Assembly (NCBI GenBank): GCA_051004015.1
Contig: JBPCKT010000040.1
Location: 1 to 64,000 of the forward strand
Direction of reading: 5' to 3'
Source of the DNA: SXOA01 sp051004015
GTDB lineage: Bacteria > Planctomycetota > Planctomycetia > Pirellulales > Pirellulaceae
DNA: 64,000 nt
Shown here: positions 32,518 through 41,205 of the stretch, piece after piece
Position numbering within the stretch: position 1 is the first letter of the stretch
Layout of the letters: each line of letters begins with the position of its first letter
Translations under genes and position numbers: made by a program
The notes under the pieces: model-generated
What the model saw: the letters and a program-made list of their open reading frames with translations, nothing else
Databases searched by the model: none
What the model was told of the DNA's origin: nothing

Positions 32518-34707
32518 ATGCAAACGGCGCGACTCCTTGGAATCGTCTGGCTCGCGGGCATGCTCTTCGCCTCGATCGCCGGCTGGGCAACTGCCGACGA
32601 CAGCCGCCCGAAGCCGGCCGCCGTTTCCTTTCGGTACGATGTGCTGGCTGCTCTTTCCAAACATGGATGCAGCTCCGGAGCCTGCCACGGCTCGCCCGCG
32701 GGGAAGGGAGGATTCCGGCTGTCCCTGCGAGGGTTTGACGCGGACTTCGATTCGCTCACGCTGATCCGGGAAGACCTCGGCCGGCGGACGACGGTCTTCG
32801 CGCCGGAGGAGAGCCTGCTGCTTGCCAAGCCGACCATGCGGGTCGCTCACGGCGGCGGACAGCGCCTGAAGAAGACGGACACCGGCTATCTGCTCATTCG
32901 GGATTGGATTGCCCAGGGCTGCCGCCCCGATGCGGCGGATGCCCCCGTCTGCACTGGCATTGAAGTCTTTCCCAAAGAGCAGCAGCTTCAATTCCCCGCT
33001 GTCTCCCAAAAGCTGGTGGCGAGGGCGAAGTTCAGCGATGGAGTGGTTCGGGATGTCACTGAGCTGTGCGTTTTCTCCAGCTCGGATGACGAGACGGTCG
33101 TGGTCGATGCGGCGGGAATCGTCACCGCCAAGGAGCGCGGGGAGGCCACCATCCTCGTCCGCTATTTGGACCACATCGATACGGCCTCGTTCTCATTCCT
33201 TCGCGATGTCCCCGGCTTTGCCTGGCCCAACCCGCCGGAAAACAACTTCATCGACGCCCGCGTGTTCACCAAGTTGAAGCAATTGCAACTGCCGCCGGCG
33301 GAACTCTGCACGGACCACGAGTTCATGCGCCGCGTCTACCTGGGCGCGCTGGGAATTCTGCCCGAGCGAAAGGAAGTGGAAGCATTCGTCATTGACGCTT
33401 CGGCTGACAAACGAGCCCGGCTGATCGACGCCCACCTGGAGCGGCCCGAGTACGCAGAGTTCTGGGCGCTGAAGTGGGCGGACCTGCTGCGGGTGAAGAG
33501 CGCTCGGCTGGGGGGCGGCGGGGCTCACAAGCTTCACCGCTGGCTGGTGAGAGCCGTTCAGGAGAATCGCCCTTACGACCAAATCGCTCGCGAGCTGCTG
33601 ACCGCCAGCGGCAGCACGCTGCAAAACCCGCCGGCTGGGTTCTACCGCGCCGCGGCCGACATGAACGACTGCGCCGAAACGACGGCCCAGCTCTTTCTCG
33701 GCATCCGCATCCAGTGTGCCAAGTGCCACAACCATCCCTTCGACCGCTGGAGCCAGGACAACTACTACGGCATCGGAGCCTTCTTCGCGCGCGTCGGCCG
33801 GGCCAACCTGCCCAGCGGAGAAGAGACGCTCGTATACTCCCTGCCGCGCGGCGAAGTGACGCAGCCCCGCACCAACAAGCAAGTTCAGCCCTGGCTTCCC
33901 GGCGTTGAGCCCGCGAAGCTGGCGACTGAGGCGGGTGAAGACCGCCGCGCGTTGCTCGCCCGCCTCCTGGCCACGAAGGACAACCGGCTGTTCGCCCAGG
34001 TCGCGGCGAATCGCATTTGGGGGCAGCTCCTGGGGCGCGGCATCGTCGAGCCGGTCGATGATTTCCGGCCGTCCAATCCGCCGTCGAACAAGGAGCTGCT
34101 TACCGCGCTGACGGACGAATTCATCCGCACCGGCTTCAACCAGAAGGAGCTGATCCGCACCATTTTGAAGAGCCGCACCTACCAGCTTTCCAGCCAGGCC
34201 CCGGAGCTGAGCCGCCGGGATGCCAAGTACTTTTCCCACGTCCGCGCCCGGCTCCTGTCCGCGGAGCAACTGCTCGATGCGATTTCCACGGTGACCGGAA
34301 CGCCCGAAGTATTTCCCGGCCTGCCCGCCGGCACTCGGGCGGGGCAACTTCCCAGCCCCGAGCTGGGAACGCACTTCCTCAAGGTCTTCGGCCAGCCGGG
34401 GCGGGACACTGCCTGCGAGTGTGAGCGGGGGCACGACCCGAAGTTGACCCAGGCCCTGCAACTCATCAACGGACCGATGATTACCGCCAAGTTGCAAGCG
34501 CCGCACAGCCGGTTGTCGCGTGCCGAAGGACGCCCCTCGGAAGAGATCGTGACCGATTTCTACTACGCCGCTCTGTCGCGTCCGCCCAGCGAGGAGGAGC
34601 TTAAGGATTCGCTCGCTTACGTCGCCCAGTCCGAAAACCCGCGGCAAGGACTGGAAGACCTGTGCTGGGCGCTGGTGAACTCGAAGGAGTTCTTGTTCCA
34701 GCATTAG
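32518..34707 (+). CDS. DUF1549/DUF1553 (PSCyt2-PSD1) protein with N-terminal haem motif
   Basis: The 729-residue exported protein has a signal peptide (LLGIVWLAGMLFASIAGWAT), a cytochrome-like haem motif with unusual spacing CSSGACH (51-57, CX4CH), an Ig-like (Big_2) domain (about 155-222; ATILVRYLDHIDTASF near its end), then DUF1549 (FIDARVFTKLKQLQLPP, FMRRVYLGALGILP), a second motif CAKCHNHPFDRW (400-411), and the PSD1/DUF1553 domain (ANRIWGQLLGRGIVEPVDDF, then SNPPSNKELL). This family is planctomycete-specific in abundance. It starts 6 bp after the double-thioredoxin gene, which could keep its cysteines reduced for haem attachment; that link is inference. Confidence 0.92.
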   Translation: MQTARLLGIVWLAGMLFASIAGWATADDSRPKPAAVSFRYDVLAALSKHGCSSGACHGSPAGKGGFRLSLRGFDADFDSLTLIREDLGRRTTVFAPEESLLLAKPTMRVAHGGGQRLKKTDTGYLLIRDWIAQGCRPDAADAPVCTGIEVFPKEQQLQFPAVSQKLVARAKFSDGVVRDVTELCVFSSSDDETVVVDAAGIVTAKERGEATILVRYLDHIDTASFSFLRDVPGFAWPNPPENNFIDARVFTKLKQLQLPPAELCTDHEFMRRVYLGALGILPERKEVEAFVIDASADKRARLIDAHLERPEYAEFWALKWADLLRVKSARLGGGGAHKLHRWLVRAVQENRPYDQIARELLTASGSTLQNPPAGFYRAAADMNDCAETTAQLFLGIRIQCAKCHNHPFDRWSQDNYYGIGAFFARVGRANLPSGEETLVYSLPRGEVTQPRTNKQVQPWLPGVEPAKLATEAGEDRRALLARLLATKDNRLFAQVAANRIWGQLLGRGIVEPVDDFRPSNPPSNKELLTALTDEFIRTGFNQKELIRTILKSRTYQLSSQAPELSRRDAKYFSHVRARLLSAEQLLDAISTVTGTPEVFPGLPAGTRAGQLPSPELGTHFLKVFGQPGRDTACECERGHDPKLTQALQLINGPMITAKLQAPHSRLSRAEGRPSEEIVTDFYYAALSRPPSEEELKDSLAYVAQSENPRQGLEDLCWALVNSKEFLFQH

Positions 34708-34714
34708 GCCTTAT

Positions 34715-35245
34715 TCAGGTTTTTAACTTCTGGTTGCGGTTGATCATTCGTAGATACCTTGCGCGTGCCGGCACAGGGAGATGCTCTTCAGTGAACTCAG
34801 TAATCAGATTAGGCAGCGAGCGTGGGTCGATGAAATTCTCAATTACCGTTTGCGGACATGCTGCTTGCAAAAACGCCCAATCCTCCGCGGGCAAGGCGAC
34901 GATGCCAAGCGTGTCGTTCCCATGAGATACCACGATAAATCGGAGTTGATACTTCCCTTCCAACACGTCATTCAATTTGCAAATCGTGATGTGTCGATCT
35001 CCTCCATCTTCGAGCAGCGGCACTAGCGTCTGCCCTCCCTCGAAGGTAATGAAGAGCTTGTCACCGATCCACTCCGCCGATAACGAGTCCTCAAGCTTCA
35101 AACAAGCCGCGCATTCCAGCACAATTTCATCGTCCCCCGCTCTCCAATCGACGCCGAAAAAATCGGGGCAAAGATCCCCATAGACGAAGTTCTCGATCCC
35201 TTTTTCGTCTCCTTTCAGAAGCATCGATTTCAGCTCAGGCGACAT
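34715..35245 (-). CDS. hypothetical protein, 176 aa
   Basis: Not recognised. The protein starts MSPELKSMLLKGDEKGIENF and has an acidic centre with two cysteines (VLECAACLKLED) and beta strands (KLFITFEGGQTLVPLLEDGG). The C-terminus (ENFIDPRSLPNLITEFTEEH) is helical. No signal or membrane segment. It ends 7 bp from the convergent DUF1549/1553 gene. Confidence 0.6.
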   Translation of the reverse strand: MSPELKSMLLKGDEKGIENFVYGDLCPDFFGVDWRAGDDEIVLECAACLKLEDSLSAEWIGDKLFITFEGGQTLVPLLEDGGDRHITICKLNDVLEGKYQLRFIVVSHGNDTLGIVALPAEDWAFLQAACPQTVIENFIDPRSLPNLITEFTEEHLPVPARARYLRMINRNQKLKT

Positions 35246-35317
35246 GGAATCGTCTCCCTCCCGGTTGTAACCGTAGGCATCCTAAAGCTTCCATTTCGCG
35301 GTTGCAATCGCCAGCGT

Positions 35318-36097
35318 TTAACGCTCTTTGTCGTCGTCAAATGTGGCATCATGGCCGGCAGGTGTTCTTGCCTCCGGAGCAATGGCGGGAGGAATCAACT
35401 CGTGGTGAAGGTCCAGTTGTCGCCGGCGAATCTCGACCGGCAGCCATTGCTGGATGCGGCTCCGTTCGTACTGCAGGTTCGAGAGCCGTTGTTGGGCTTC
35501 CACCAGCGCGACGTTCACGAGTTGCTGCGACTCAAACAGCGGGTTGGCGTTGTTGATGAACTTGTCGAACCGGCTGTAGTTCGCCAGCCGATTCTCGAGC
35601 GCGACGATTTCCGCCTGGGTGACCACAATCTCGCTGTCCAGTTGCCGCAACTGAGCGGGGTAGTCGTAGTATAGGAACTGCGTCAACTCAAGCTGCGCGA
35701 TTTCCGCATCGCGGGTCGCGGGGTCCACCGGCTGCAAGTAAACGGCGGGCGCTGCATTGGGGATCGAAAGGATGCCGTTGGGCGTAATCGGTGCGCCGCT
35801 AGAAACGATGGGCTGCACAGGACCATGGACCGAAAGAATGCCGTTAGGGACGATGCGCGCCGCAGCCGATGGCACGAAGGGCTGGGGCGCGGCAGCGGGC
35901 GGAAGCGTCTTGATCGCGGCGAGTGCCGGCTTGAGCTTCCTTTTCGAAGCGGCCTTTTCAGCCGGCGGAGCCTTCAGTGTGACAGTCAGCTTGAGCGGAA
36001 AAGTAGGTTCCGGCTTCGCCGAGAGCAAGGCGGCATTGGCGCTTGTCAGAGGCAGAAGCGCGATGGCTGCAATCATGAGTAGGGAGGGCATTCGCAT
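35318..36097 (-). CDS. secreted coiled-coil hypothetical protein, 259 aa
   Basis: A signal peptide (MRMPSLLMIAAIALLPLTSA, cut near ANA) precedes a Pro/Ala-rich region in which the phrase VPNGILSVHGPVQP and TPNGILSIPNAAPA forms an internal near-repeat (about 85-115). Residues 130-225 are a probable coiled coil (AEIAQLELTQFLYYDYPAQL; AEIVALENRLANYSRF). A basic-acidic tail follows. No known family. The gene stands alone with ordinary gaps on both sides. Confidence 0.65.
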   Translation of the reverse strand: MRMPSLLMIAAIALLPLTSANAALLSAKPEPTFPLKLTVTLKAPPAEKAASKRKLKPALAAIKTLPPAAAPQPFVPSAAARIVPNGILSVHGPVQPIVSSGAPITPNGILSIPNAAPAVYLQPVDPATRDAEIAQLELTQFLYYDYPAQLRQLDSEIVVTQAEIVALENRLANYSRFDKFINNANPLFESQQLVNVALVEAQQRLSNLQYERSRIQQWLPVEIRRRQLDLHHELIPPAIAPEARTPAGHDATFDDDKER

Positions 36098-36216
36098 TTT
36101 CTCAGTCTCAGGTTGTGGGTCTATTTCCCACGCTAATCAAGCTCCGTACGCACTCAAGGTTCAATTCCTGAAATCTCTTGTCAAGAAGCCGAAGCAGCGC
36201 GTCATAAACGGACCCC

Positions 36217-37065
36217 CTACTTCTTCGGCTCCACCAGCTTGCCGTACATCTCGGGCCGCCTGTCGGCGACGCGGTTGATCTCGTGCTTGCCGGGGACGCG
36301 GACCTGGTGTTTGTTGCGGGCCGTTTCCGGGTCGATCTCGGCGAACAGCAGGCACTCGTCCTCGTGGGCGGCTTCGGCCAGCACGTGGCCGCCGGGCGCG
36401 CAGATTTTGCTCATCCCGATGAAGCGGAAACCCCGTTCAATTCCCACTCGGTTCACCGCCAGGTAATAGATGTGGTTCTCCATCGCCCGGGCGTTCACCA
36501 CGCAGCCCGCCATGCACTCGCTCCCCGGCGGCCAATTGGTCGGCAGCAGAATGATGTCGGCTCCTTGCAGCGTCAGCACGCGAGCCGCTTCGGGGAAAGA
36601 GCCGTCGTAGCAGATATTCATGCCGACCCGGAGCGTCTGATTTCCCACGGGGATTTCATGCACCGCGAAGGGACGGTCGCCGGGAGTCGTGAACATGTCG
36701 ATTCCCAGAAACGGCAGATGGACTTTGCGATATGTCCCTACCACGCCACCTGGTCCAACCAATACGCAGGCATTGAAAATTCGCTCGCCGTCGGCTTCCA
36801 ACATTCCGAACACCGCATGGACGTTCAATCTCTTGCAGGCAGCGGCGAAGGCTTTCGTGGCCGGGCCGGGAACGGTCTCGGCATAAGGCCGCGCCTCGTC
36901 CAAGCTCTCAAAGCAGTAGCCGGGCAGGGCGCATTCCGGAAACACAACGAGCGCCGCCCCTTGCGCTGCAGCCGCTTCCAGCTTCGCGAGCATCCGCGCC
37001 AGGTTCCCTTCGCGGTCGGTCAGCTTCACGTCCATCTGCGCCGCGGCAATGCGAATCGTTCCCAT
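36217..37065 (-). CDS. carbon-nitrogen hydrolase (nitrilase superfamily)
   Basis: From ATG 37065 the protein is 282 residues. The Glu-Lys-Cys triad is plain: VVFPECALPGY (E44), GTYRKVHLPF (K114) and NICYDGSFPEAARVL (C152). Segments PTNWPPGSE and ARAMENHIYYLAVNRVG are also typical. It hydrolyses a nitrile or an amide; which is unknown. A GTG at 37074 overlaps the stop of the preceding gene by 4 bp and would add three residues; either start means tight coupling to the upstream TRASH-like protein gene. Confidence 0.9.
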   Translation of the reverse strand: MGTIRIAAAQMDVKLTDREGNLARMLAKLEAAAAQGAALVVFPECALPGYCFESLDEARPYAETVPGPATKAFAAACKRLNVHAVFGMLEADGERIFNACVLVGPGGVVGTYRKVHLPFLGIDMFTTPGDRPFAVHEIPVGNQTLRVGMNICYDGSFPEAARVLTLQGADIILLPTNWPPGSECMAGCVVNARAMENHIYYLAVNRVGIERGFRFIGMSKICAPGGHVLAEAAHEDECLLFAEIDPETARNKHQVRVPGKHEINRVADRRPEMYGKLVEPKK

Positions 37066-37070
37066 GGGCC

Positions 37071-37829
37071 TCACTCTCCCTTTTCCTTCTTAAGCTTCTC
37101 TTCCTCTTTGCGGGCCTTGTAGTCCGCCAACACTTCCTCGGGATTGTCGTTGAAGTAGTCGCGGCAGCCGGTGCAGCAGACGTAGTACTTCTGCCCCTTG
37201 TAGGAAACCTCGATGCTGCCGAAGCCGCCGGTGACGACGCACTCGGGTCCGGAGGAGCCCTTGCCAAAGCCGCTCCCCTTGCGGGTATAGCCCACTTCGG
37301 CCATGCGGGCGTAGCCATCGCCGATGGCACTGGGGCCTTCCAGCAAGACAATCAGGCGGGCGCCTTCCGCCACGAAGCGAAACGAAATCCGCTTGGGCAT
37401 TCCCTCGGGGGCAACCTTGGCCAGGAGCGTCAGCTTGTCATCCTTGTCGAGCTGGCCTTCGTAATTCACTGTCCCTTTGCCGTCCGCGGTTTTAGCGACC
37501 AGGACGTATTCGCCGGACTTGCCCGCGGGCTTGAGCTCGGCGGTGGAGAAGAACTTGCCGTCGCCGATTTGCACGGCCAGCGACGCGGATTTGTCCGAGA
37601 ATTTCCAGGCCCAATCGGCCCGCTCGACCCAGGCCCCTTTGTCCGAGCCGCGAATGGGAGAGGCGACCCCCTTCCACGAGCCGACCAGCCCTTGGAGTTT
37701 GGCCAGTTGTCCCTTCTGACCATCCAGGCCACCTTCGGCGGGCTTGGGGGCATCATCCGCTAGGATCAAGACACCCAAGGCAACCAGAGAAATGGCGGCA
37801 AGGGACACGAAAATGAAGGACCGAGCCAT
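37071..37829 (-). CDS. exported protein with C-terminal TRASH/YHS-like metal-binding domain
   Basis: The 252-residue protein has a signal segment (FIFVSLAAISLVALGVLILA), a lipocalin-like beta domain (about 45-185; GLVGSWKGVASPIRGSDKGA, LAVQIGDGKFFSTAELKPAG) and a C-terminal segment PECVVTGGFGSIEVSYKGQK followed by YYVCCTGCRDYFNDNP. The Cys pattern (C, CC, C) and the YxGKxYYVCCxGC layout belong to TRASH/YHS domains that bind metals such as copper. The tail is Lys/Glu-rich. The next gene, a nitrilase, overlaps or directly follows it. Confidence 0.75.
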   Translation of the reverse strand: MARSFIFVSLAAISLVALGVLILADDAPKPAEGGLDGQKGQLAKLQGLVGSWKGVASPIRGSDKGAWVERADWAWKFSDKSASLAVQIGDGKFFSTAELKPAGKSGEYVLVAKTADGKGTVNYEGQLDKDDKLTLLAKVAPEGMPKRISFRFVAEGARLIVLLEGPSAIGDGYARMAEVGYTRKGSGFGKGSSGPECVVTGGFGSIEVSYKGQKYYVCCTGCRDYFNDNPEEVLADYKARKEEEKLKKEKGE

Positions 37830-38325
37830 GTTTGTCTCGCTTTACGTTGGGTTCACCCGCACCTGGTTATTGTAAAGGCCTTCACGACCTGGCTGATATC
37901 CCCAGGCCCAACCAACTCTTCCTGGAGTTGTCGTCCCCCGTCTCCTCAATTTCCACTTGTCACCTGCCTGTTGAATTCAACCCCCCCCCGATTCAACACG
38001 GCTCTCCCTATGGAAAAACAGGGTCGGTGTTGAATTGGCGCTCCCCCAATTCAACACCCCTACGAGCTATCCCCCTCCAAAGAGCGCCATGTCTTTCATC
38101 GCCGCGCCTCGCAAGTCTCCTGACAAATTTCCATTGCCTCACCGAGTCCCATATATATCTGTTAGTTCAGTATACGTAAGTTTACACACACAGGTTGGCA
38201 CATTCAAGCCAACTCAGGCCAGAATTGCCAAAGTTTTTTTCTCCGCCGGACAAGCCGCGCAGTCCCCTGGCACGGCAGCAAGCCTAGAATTGGGGCTAAC
38301 CACCACTGAAAGTACGTACCCAGCC
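37830..38325. other. gene-free stretch with GTTGAAT palindromes
   Basis: No convincing gene in 496 bp. A group of related motifs lies at 37970-38057: the palindrome GTTGAATTCAAC (37970-37981), ATTCAACAC (37991-37999) and a perfect hairpin GTGTTGAATTGG/CCAATTCAACAC (38027-38038 with 38046-38057), interrupted by a run of nine C. It separates two divergent genes, so operator sites for one regulator are possible. Confidence 0.6.
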
Positions 38326-38724
38326 ATGTCCCAACCAGCCCCGCTATTCTGTCCCAGGTGCGGACTACCTGCCCCGACGCAGGCTTCCGCCTCCGAGGTC
38401 CCTGCCAAGGCTAACGCCGCAGTTAGCCCCTATCACTGCGAGTGCGGCTACGTGTTCCAGGTCACCAGTTACTTGGTTCCCGACGAGCTTCCGAAGGTTC
38501 GTAAAAGTGACAAGCCGCGCATGATTTTCTCAACTCGCGATCTGCTCTGGCTTACGGTCGTCGTCGCTCTAATCTGCGGCATGGCAGTCCAGTACCGGGC
38601 GGCGCTGACGCTTCAGCGCATGGAGAATGTCAAATACGAAGACCAGATCCGCCGTCTAACCGCGGAAATGGAAAGGTCACTTCCTGATTCCCAGCCGCCC
38701 GCCCCAAATCCGCCAAATCCGTAG
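38326..38724 (+). CDS. zinc-ribbon membrane protein, 132 aa
   Basis: From ATG 38326 (MSQPAPLFCPRCGLPAP) the N-terminus has two cysteine pairs, CPRC and later CECG, forming a zinc ribbon (residues 9-46). One membrane helix follows (about 75-92, LLWLTVVVALICGMAVQY), then a coiled-coil-like tail (ENVKYEDQIRRLTAEMERSL) and a Pro-rich end. The function is unknown; a similar zinc-ribbon membrane protein is encoded convergently right after it. Confidence 0.72.
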   Translation: MSQPAPLFCPRCGLPAPTQASASEVPAKANAAVSPYHCECGYVFQVTSYLVPDELPKVRKSDKPRMIFSTRDLLWLTVVVALICGMAVQYRAALTLQRMENVKYEDQIRRLTAEMERSLPDSQPPAPNPPNP

Positions 38725-38762
38725 CGCCCCAAGAAGTACACGTGCAGTTGAGACACAAGGAG

Positions 38763-38996
38763 TTACCAACTCCGGCCAAGAATCCACATGGCGAACACCG
38801 CCAGGCAAAGCAGCACGCCGACGATGATGACCCAGGAGTGACGCCGCGGTCTTGAATCGCCAGCTTCCTCGGAGGCGTCCAGATAGGTGCCGCAGTGGGG
38901 GCATTGCTCGGAGTCTTCGTAGATGGACTCGCCGCAATGCGGGCAGTCGTCAACGTCGTCGTTGGCGCAGAGATCTTCTTCGTCGTCGGGTTGCAT
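38763..38996 (-). CDS. small zinc-ribbon membrane protein, 77 aa
   Basis: From ATG 38996 (MQPDDEEDLCANDDVDDCPH) it has a double CxxC ribbon, CPHCGESIYEDSEQCPHCG (residues 18-36), an acidic linker and a C-terminal membrane helix (WVIIVGVLLCLAVFAMWIL). Tail-anchored orientation is likely. Function unknown. It lies after apbE in the same direction, with a repeat in the gap. Confidence 0.72.
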   Translation of the reverse strand: MQPDDEEDLCANDDVDDCPHCGESIYEDSEQCPHCGTYLDASEEAGDSRPRRHSWVIIVGVLLCLAVFAMWILGRSW

Positions 38997-39021
38997 GCTC
39001 GTGGAAAAACGTAGTGAGGTT

Positions 39022-39052
39022 AGTATCAGGGGGCTTACGCCCCCCGCTCGCC
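39022..39052. repeat. 31-bp repeat, intergenic copy
   Basis: Contains the hairpin GGGGGC-TTAC-GCCCCC and starts on the last base of the apbE TAG stop (read on the minus strand). The same 31 bp, with one difference, occurs inside the methyltransferase gene at 43947-43977. Confidence 0.85.
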
Positions 39053-40050
39053 TATTTCGCCTCAAATCCGGCAAAGCGGCTGGAGGTGAAGGACTTCTGG
39101 CTCCCGTCTTGTTCGACAATCATCAGCGCCGCCGCACCAGGAGTGTCTTCCACGAGCTTGAGTCCCTTCTCGGGGCCGAGGACGCTGACGGCGGAGGCAA
39201 TGCTGTCGGCATCGATGCCGCGGGGGGCGATGACGCTCACGCTGCTGCGGCCGGAAATGCCCCAGCCCGTCTGCGGGTCGATGATATGAGAATAGCGTTT
39301 TCCGTCCACGATCAGATGCTGGCGGGAATCGCCGGAGGTGGAGACGGCGGCATTCTTTAGCAGGATGAATCGCTCCGGCAGTTGGTCGGGGTCAAGCGGA
39401 GCAAGGCCGATTTTCCAGCCGATTTCTCCCGGCGGCGGGTCTCCCGCGGCGATATCTCCACTGGCGCGAACCAGGGCTTCTTGGATGCCCAGCTCCCGGA
39501 TCTTGACCAGTGCTTCCTCCGCCGCGTAGCCCTTGGCAATCCCCCCCGCGTCAAGCCGCATGTTCGGCCTTAGGAGCTTGGCCGTACGGAGTTTTTCATC
39601 GAGCTGCAGGTGTTTGTAGCCGACGGACTCCAGCGCTTTGGCAATCTGCTCCTTGGTCGGCAATTCCTTTTGACGGCGAGCCCTGCGCCACAGCTTGGTC
39701 AGCGGCCCAATCGTGATGTCAAACTTCCCTTCGCTCTGCTCGGAGAGTTTTTGCGAGACGGACAGCACCGCCCAAAAGTCCTCGCTCACCTTCACCGGCT
39801 CTGCCGAAGGAGAGCCCACGGAAAGCCTGCTGAGCTCGCTCTCGGGATCATAGTCGCTCAGTCGTTTATCAAGTTCCGCCACCCTGGCGAATGCTGCCGA
39901 CATGGCCTTGCCGGCGACTTCTTGGCTGGAGGCATAGAGAACCACCTCAAACTCCACTCCCATGTGCAATTCACGCTGGTAGTAGCGCTCCAGCTTTTCA
40001 TCGGCTTGCAAAAGCAGAGCACAGGCCAGGAGAGATGCGACCAGGTTCAT
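39052..40050 (-). CDS. apbE: FAD:protein FMN transferase
   Basis: The 332-residue protein has a short signal region (LVASLLACALLLQAD) and the ApbE motifs: MGVEFEVVLYA, RLSDYDPESELSRLS, SEGKFDITIGPLTKLW, RLDAGGIAKGYAAEEAL (about 167-183), ALVRASGDIAAG, and STSGDSRQHLIVDGKRYSHI followed by IDPQTGW. ApbE attaches FMN by a phosphoester bond to a Thr/Ser of RnfG/NqrC-type proteins at the periplasmic side; no such partner is encoded in this window. The Met at position 30 in ELHMGVEFEV fits the family. Confidence 0.93.
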   Translation of the reverse strand: MNLVASLLACALLLQADEKLERYYQRELHMGVEFEVVLYASSQEVAGKAMSAAFARVAELDKRLSDYDPESELSRLSVGSPSAEPVKVSEDFWAVLSVSQKLSEQSEGKFDITIGPLTKLWRRARRQKELPTKEQIAKALESVGYKHLQLDEKLRTAKLLRPNMRLDAGGIAKGYAAEEALVKIRELGIQEALVRASGDIAAGDPPPGEIGWKIGLAPLDPDQLPERFILLKNAAVSTSGDSRQHLIVDGKRYSHIIDPQTGWGISGRSSVSVIAPRGIDADSIASAVSVLGPEKGLKLVEDTPGAAALMIVEQDGSQKSFTSSRFAGFEAK

Positions 40051-40176
40051 GGAGAGTCGACCGCTTGTGGGACAAAGGGGTCGGGAGTCATTGGCGAGCG
40101 AAGTTCATCCATTGGCATAGTCGATTGTCGCCAAAGACTCCCGACCCCGCATCATGGCCGTAGCCCGCAATGCTGC

Positions 40177-41205
40177 TTAGGGATTGGGCGTGGCCAACCC
40201 ATCGCCATAGGGGAGAGGGTGGGCATCGCTCGGGCCAAGAGCGGAGTCATTCGCATCGAGTCCGGCCCCCGAGTAGCCCTTGCGATTGTGGAACGGGTCG
40301 TCTCCCACGCCGGCGCCGCGAAGTCGCGTTTTGGGCAAAAAGCGGATATGCCCGTCTTCATACAGCACATTCAGGCCGGTGCCATCATGTGCGGGGCGAG
40401 TCAAATCGCCCGGAGCGTCGGCTACCAGAGCGAAGTTTTCCCGAGCCCCCAGAGTACTGGCCAGCAAGCGCCCCCCGTAGACGTAGCCCATGTTGTACGC
40501 GAAAGTGCCCCCCATCTGCTGCTGGCAGCTCCGCAATTTGGAACCTGTGGCACAGCGAAGGTCTGATTCACAAGGCATTTGCTCAGGCCCGGTGCAACCC
40601 TGTTGCTCCGCGGACGGGCAAAAAAAGTTCCGGTCGTCAGGCACAAGACCGGCATTGCGCACCGTGAACGGAACATTCCCGGCGACCGCGAAATTGCCGC
40701 TCTCGGGAATCCACGGATACCTGTGGTTCGGTTGCAACTGGGCATATTCCCACAGCGCAGCGCCGGTCTGCACCAGGCGGTACTGGCAGGTGGCGCGCTG
40801 GGCCTGCAGCCGCATGTTGTTGATCGTGGGGAACAGCAGCGCCCCGAAGGTCAGCAAGACGGAGCAGGCCACGAGCATATCCGTGAACGTATAGCCGCGG
40901 CTGGTATCGCCATGCGCGGGACCGGCCGGAGATAAACGGACGGGAGAAGTGAGCGCGGAATGGGCCACGACGGCTTCATCGGCGTTGGCGGCGACAAAGT
41001 CGCAGGCTCGGTCGGCCAGGCCCTTCGGGGGCTCGAACTCTTCGGGCTCTTCATCCATTCCCAAGCGCGCGAGCAATTCTTGAATACGCGCCATCTCCAC
41101 GCGGAGAGCGGGACTCTTATCCAGCTCTTCTTCGACTTGCCTGCTCTCGGCGGCGTCGAGCGCGCCGAGCAGGTATCCCAGTAGTTGTTCGCGGCGGAAT
41201 TTCAT
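40177..41205 (-). CDS. anti-sigma-like domain fused to prepilin/DUF1559-like pseudopilin
   Basis: The 342-residue protein has two parts. Residues 1-80 look like a zinc-free anti-sigma domain (REQLLGYLLGALDAAESRQV, then a helix with ALRVEMARIQELLARLG). At 103-118 the sequence is RGYTFTDMLVACSVLL, which aligns with prepilin RGFTLIELLVV: Gly104 before the +1 aromatic, an acidic residue (D109) at +5, then a hydrophobic helix and NNMRLQAQRATC. Residues 135-342 resemble a DUF1559-type globular part, including HDGTGLNVLYEDGHIRF near 283-299, a variant of the H-X9-DG motif. It overlaps the ECF sigma gene by 4 bp. The role as its anti-sigma factor follows from this coupling; pilin processing is inference. 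Confidence 0.8.
   Translation of the reverse strand: MKFRREQLLGYLLGALDAAESRQVEEELDKSPALRVEMARIQELLARLGMDEEPEEFEPPKGLADRACDFVAANADEAVVAHSALTSPVRLSPAGPAHGDTSRGYTFTDMLVACSVLLTFGALLFPTINNMRLQAQRATCQYRLVQTGAALWEYAQLQPNHRYPWIPESGNFAVAGNVPFTVRNAGLVPDDRNFFCPSAEQQGCTGPEQMPCESDLRCATGSKLRSCQQQMGGTFAYNMGYVYGGRLLASTLGARENFALVADAPGDLTRPAHDGTGLNVLYEDGHIRFLPKTRLRGAGVGDDPFHNRKGYSGAGLDANDSALGPSDAHPLPYGDGLATPNP

Noticed and set aside
31252..34704. Two long minus-strand frames (640 and 503 codons)
   Set aside because: They are antisense to the double-thioredoxin and DUF1549/1553 genes, whose motifs are unambiguous.
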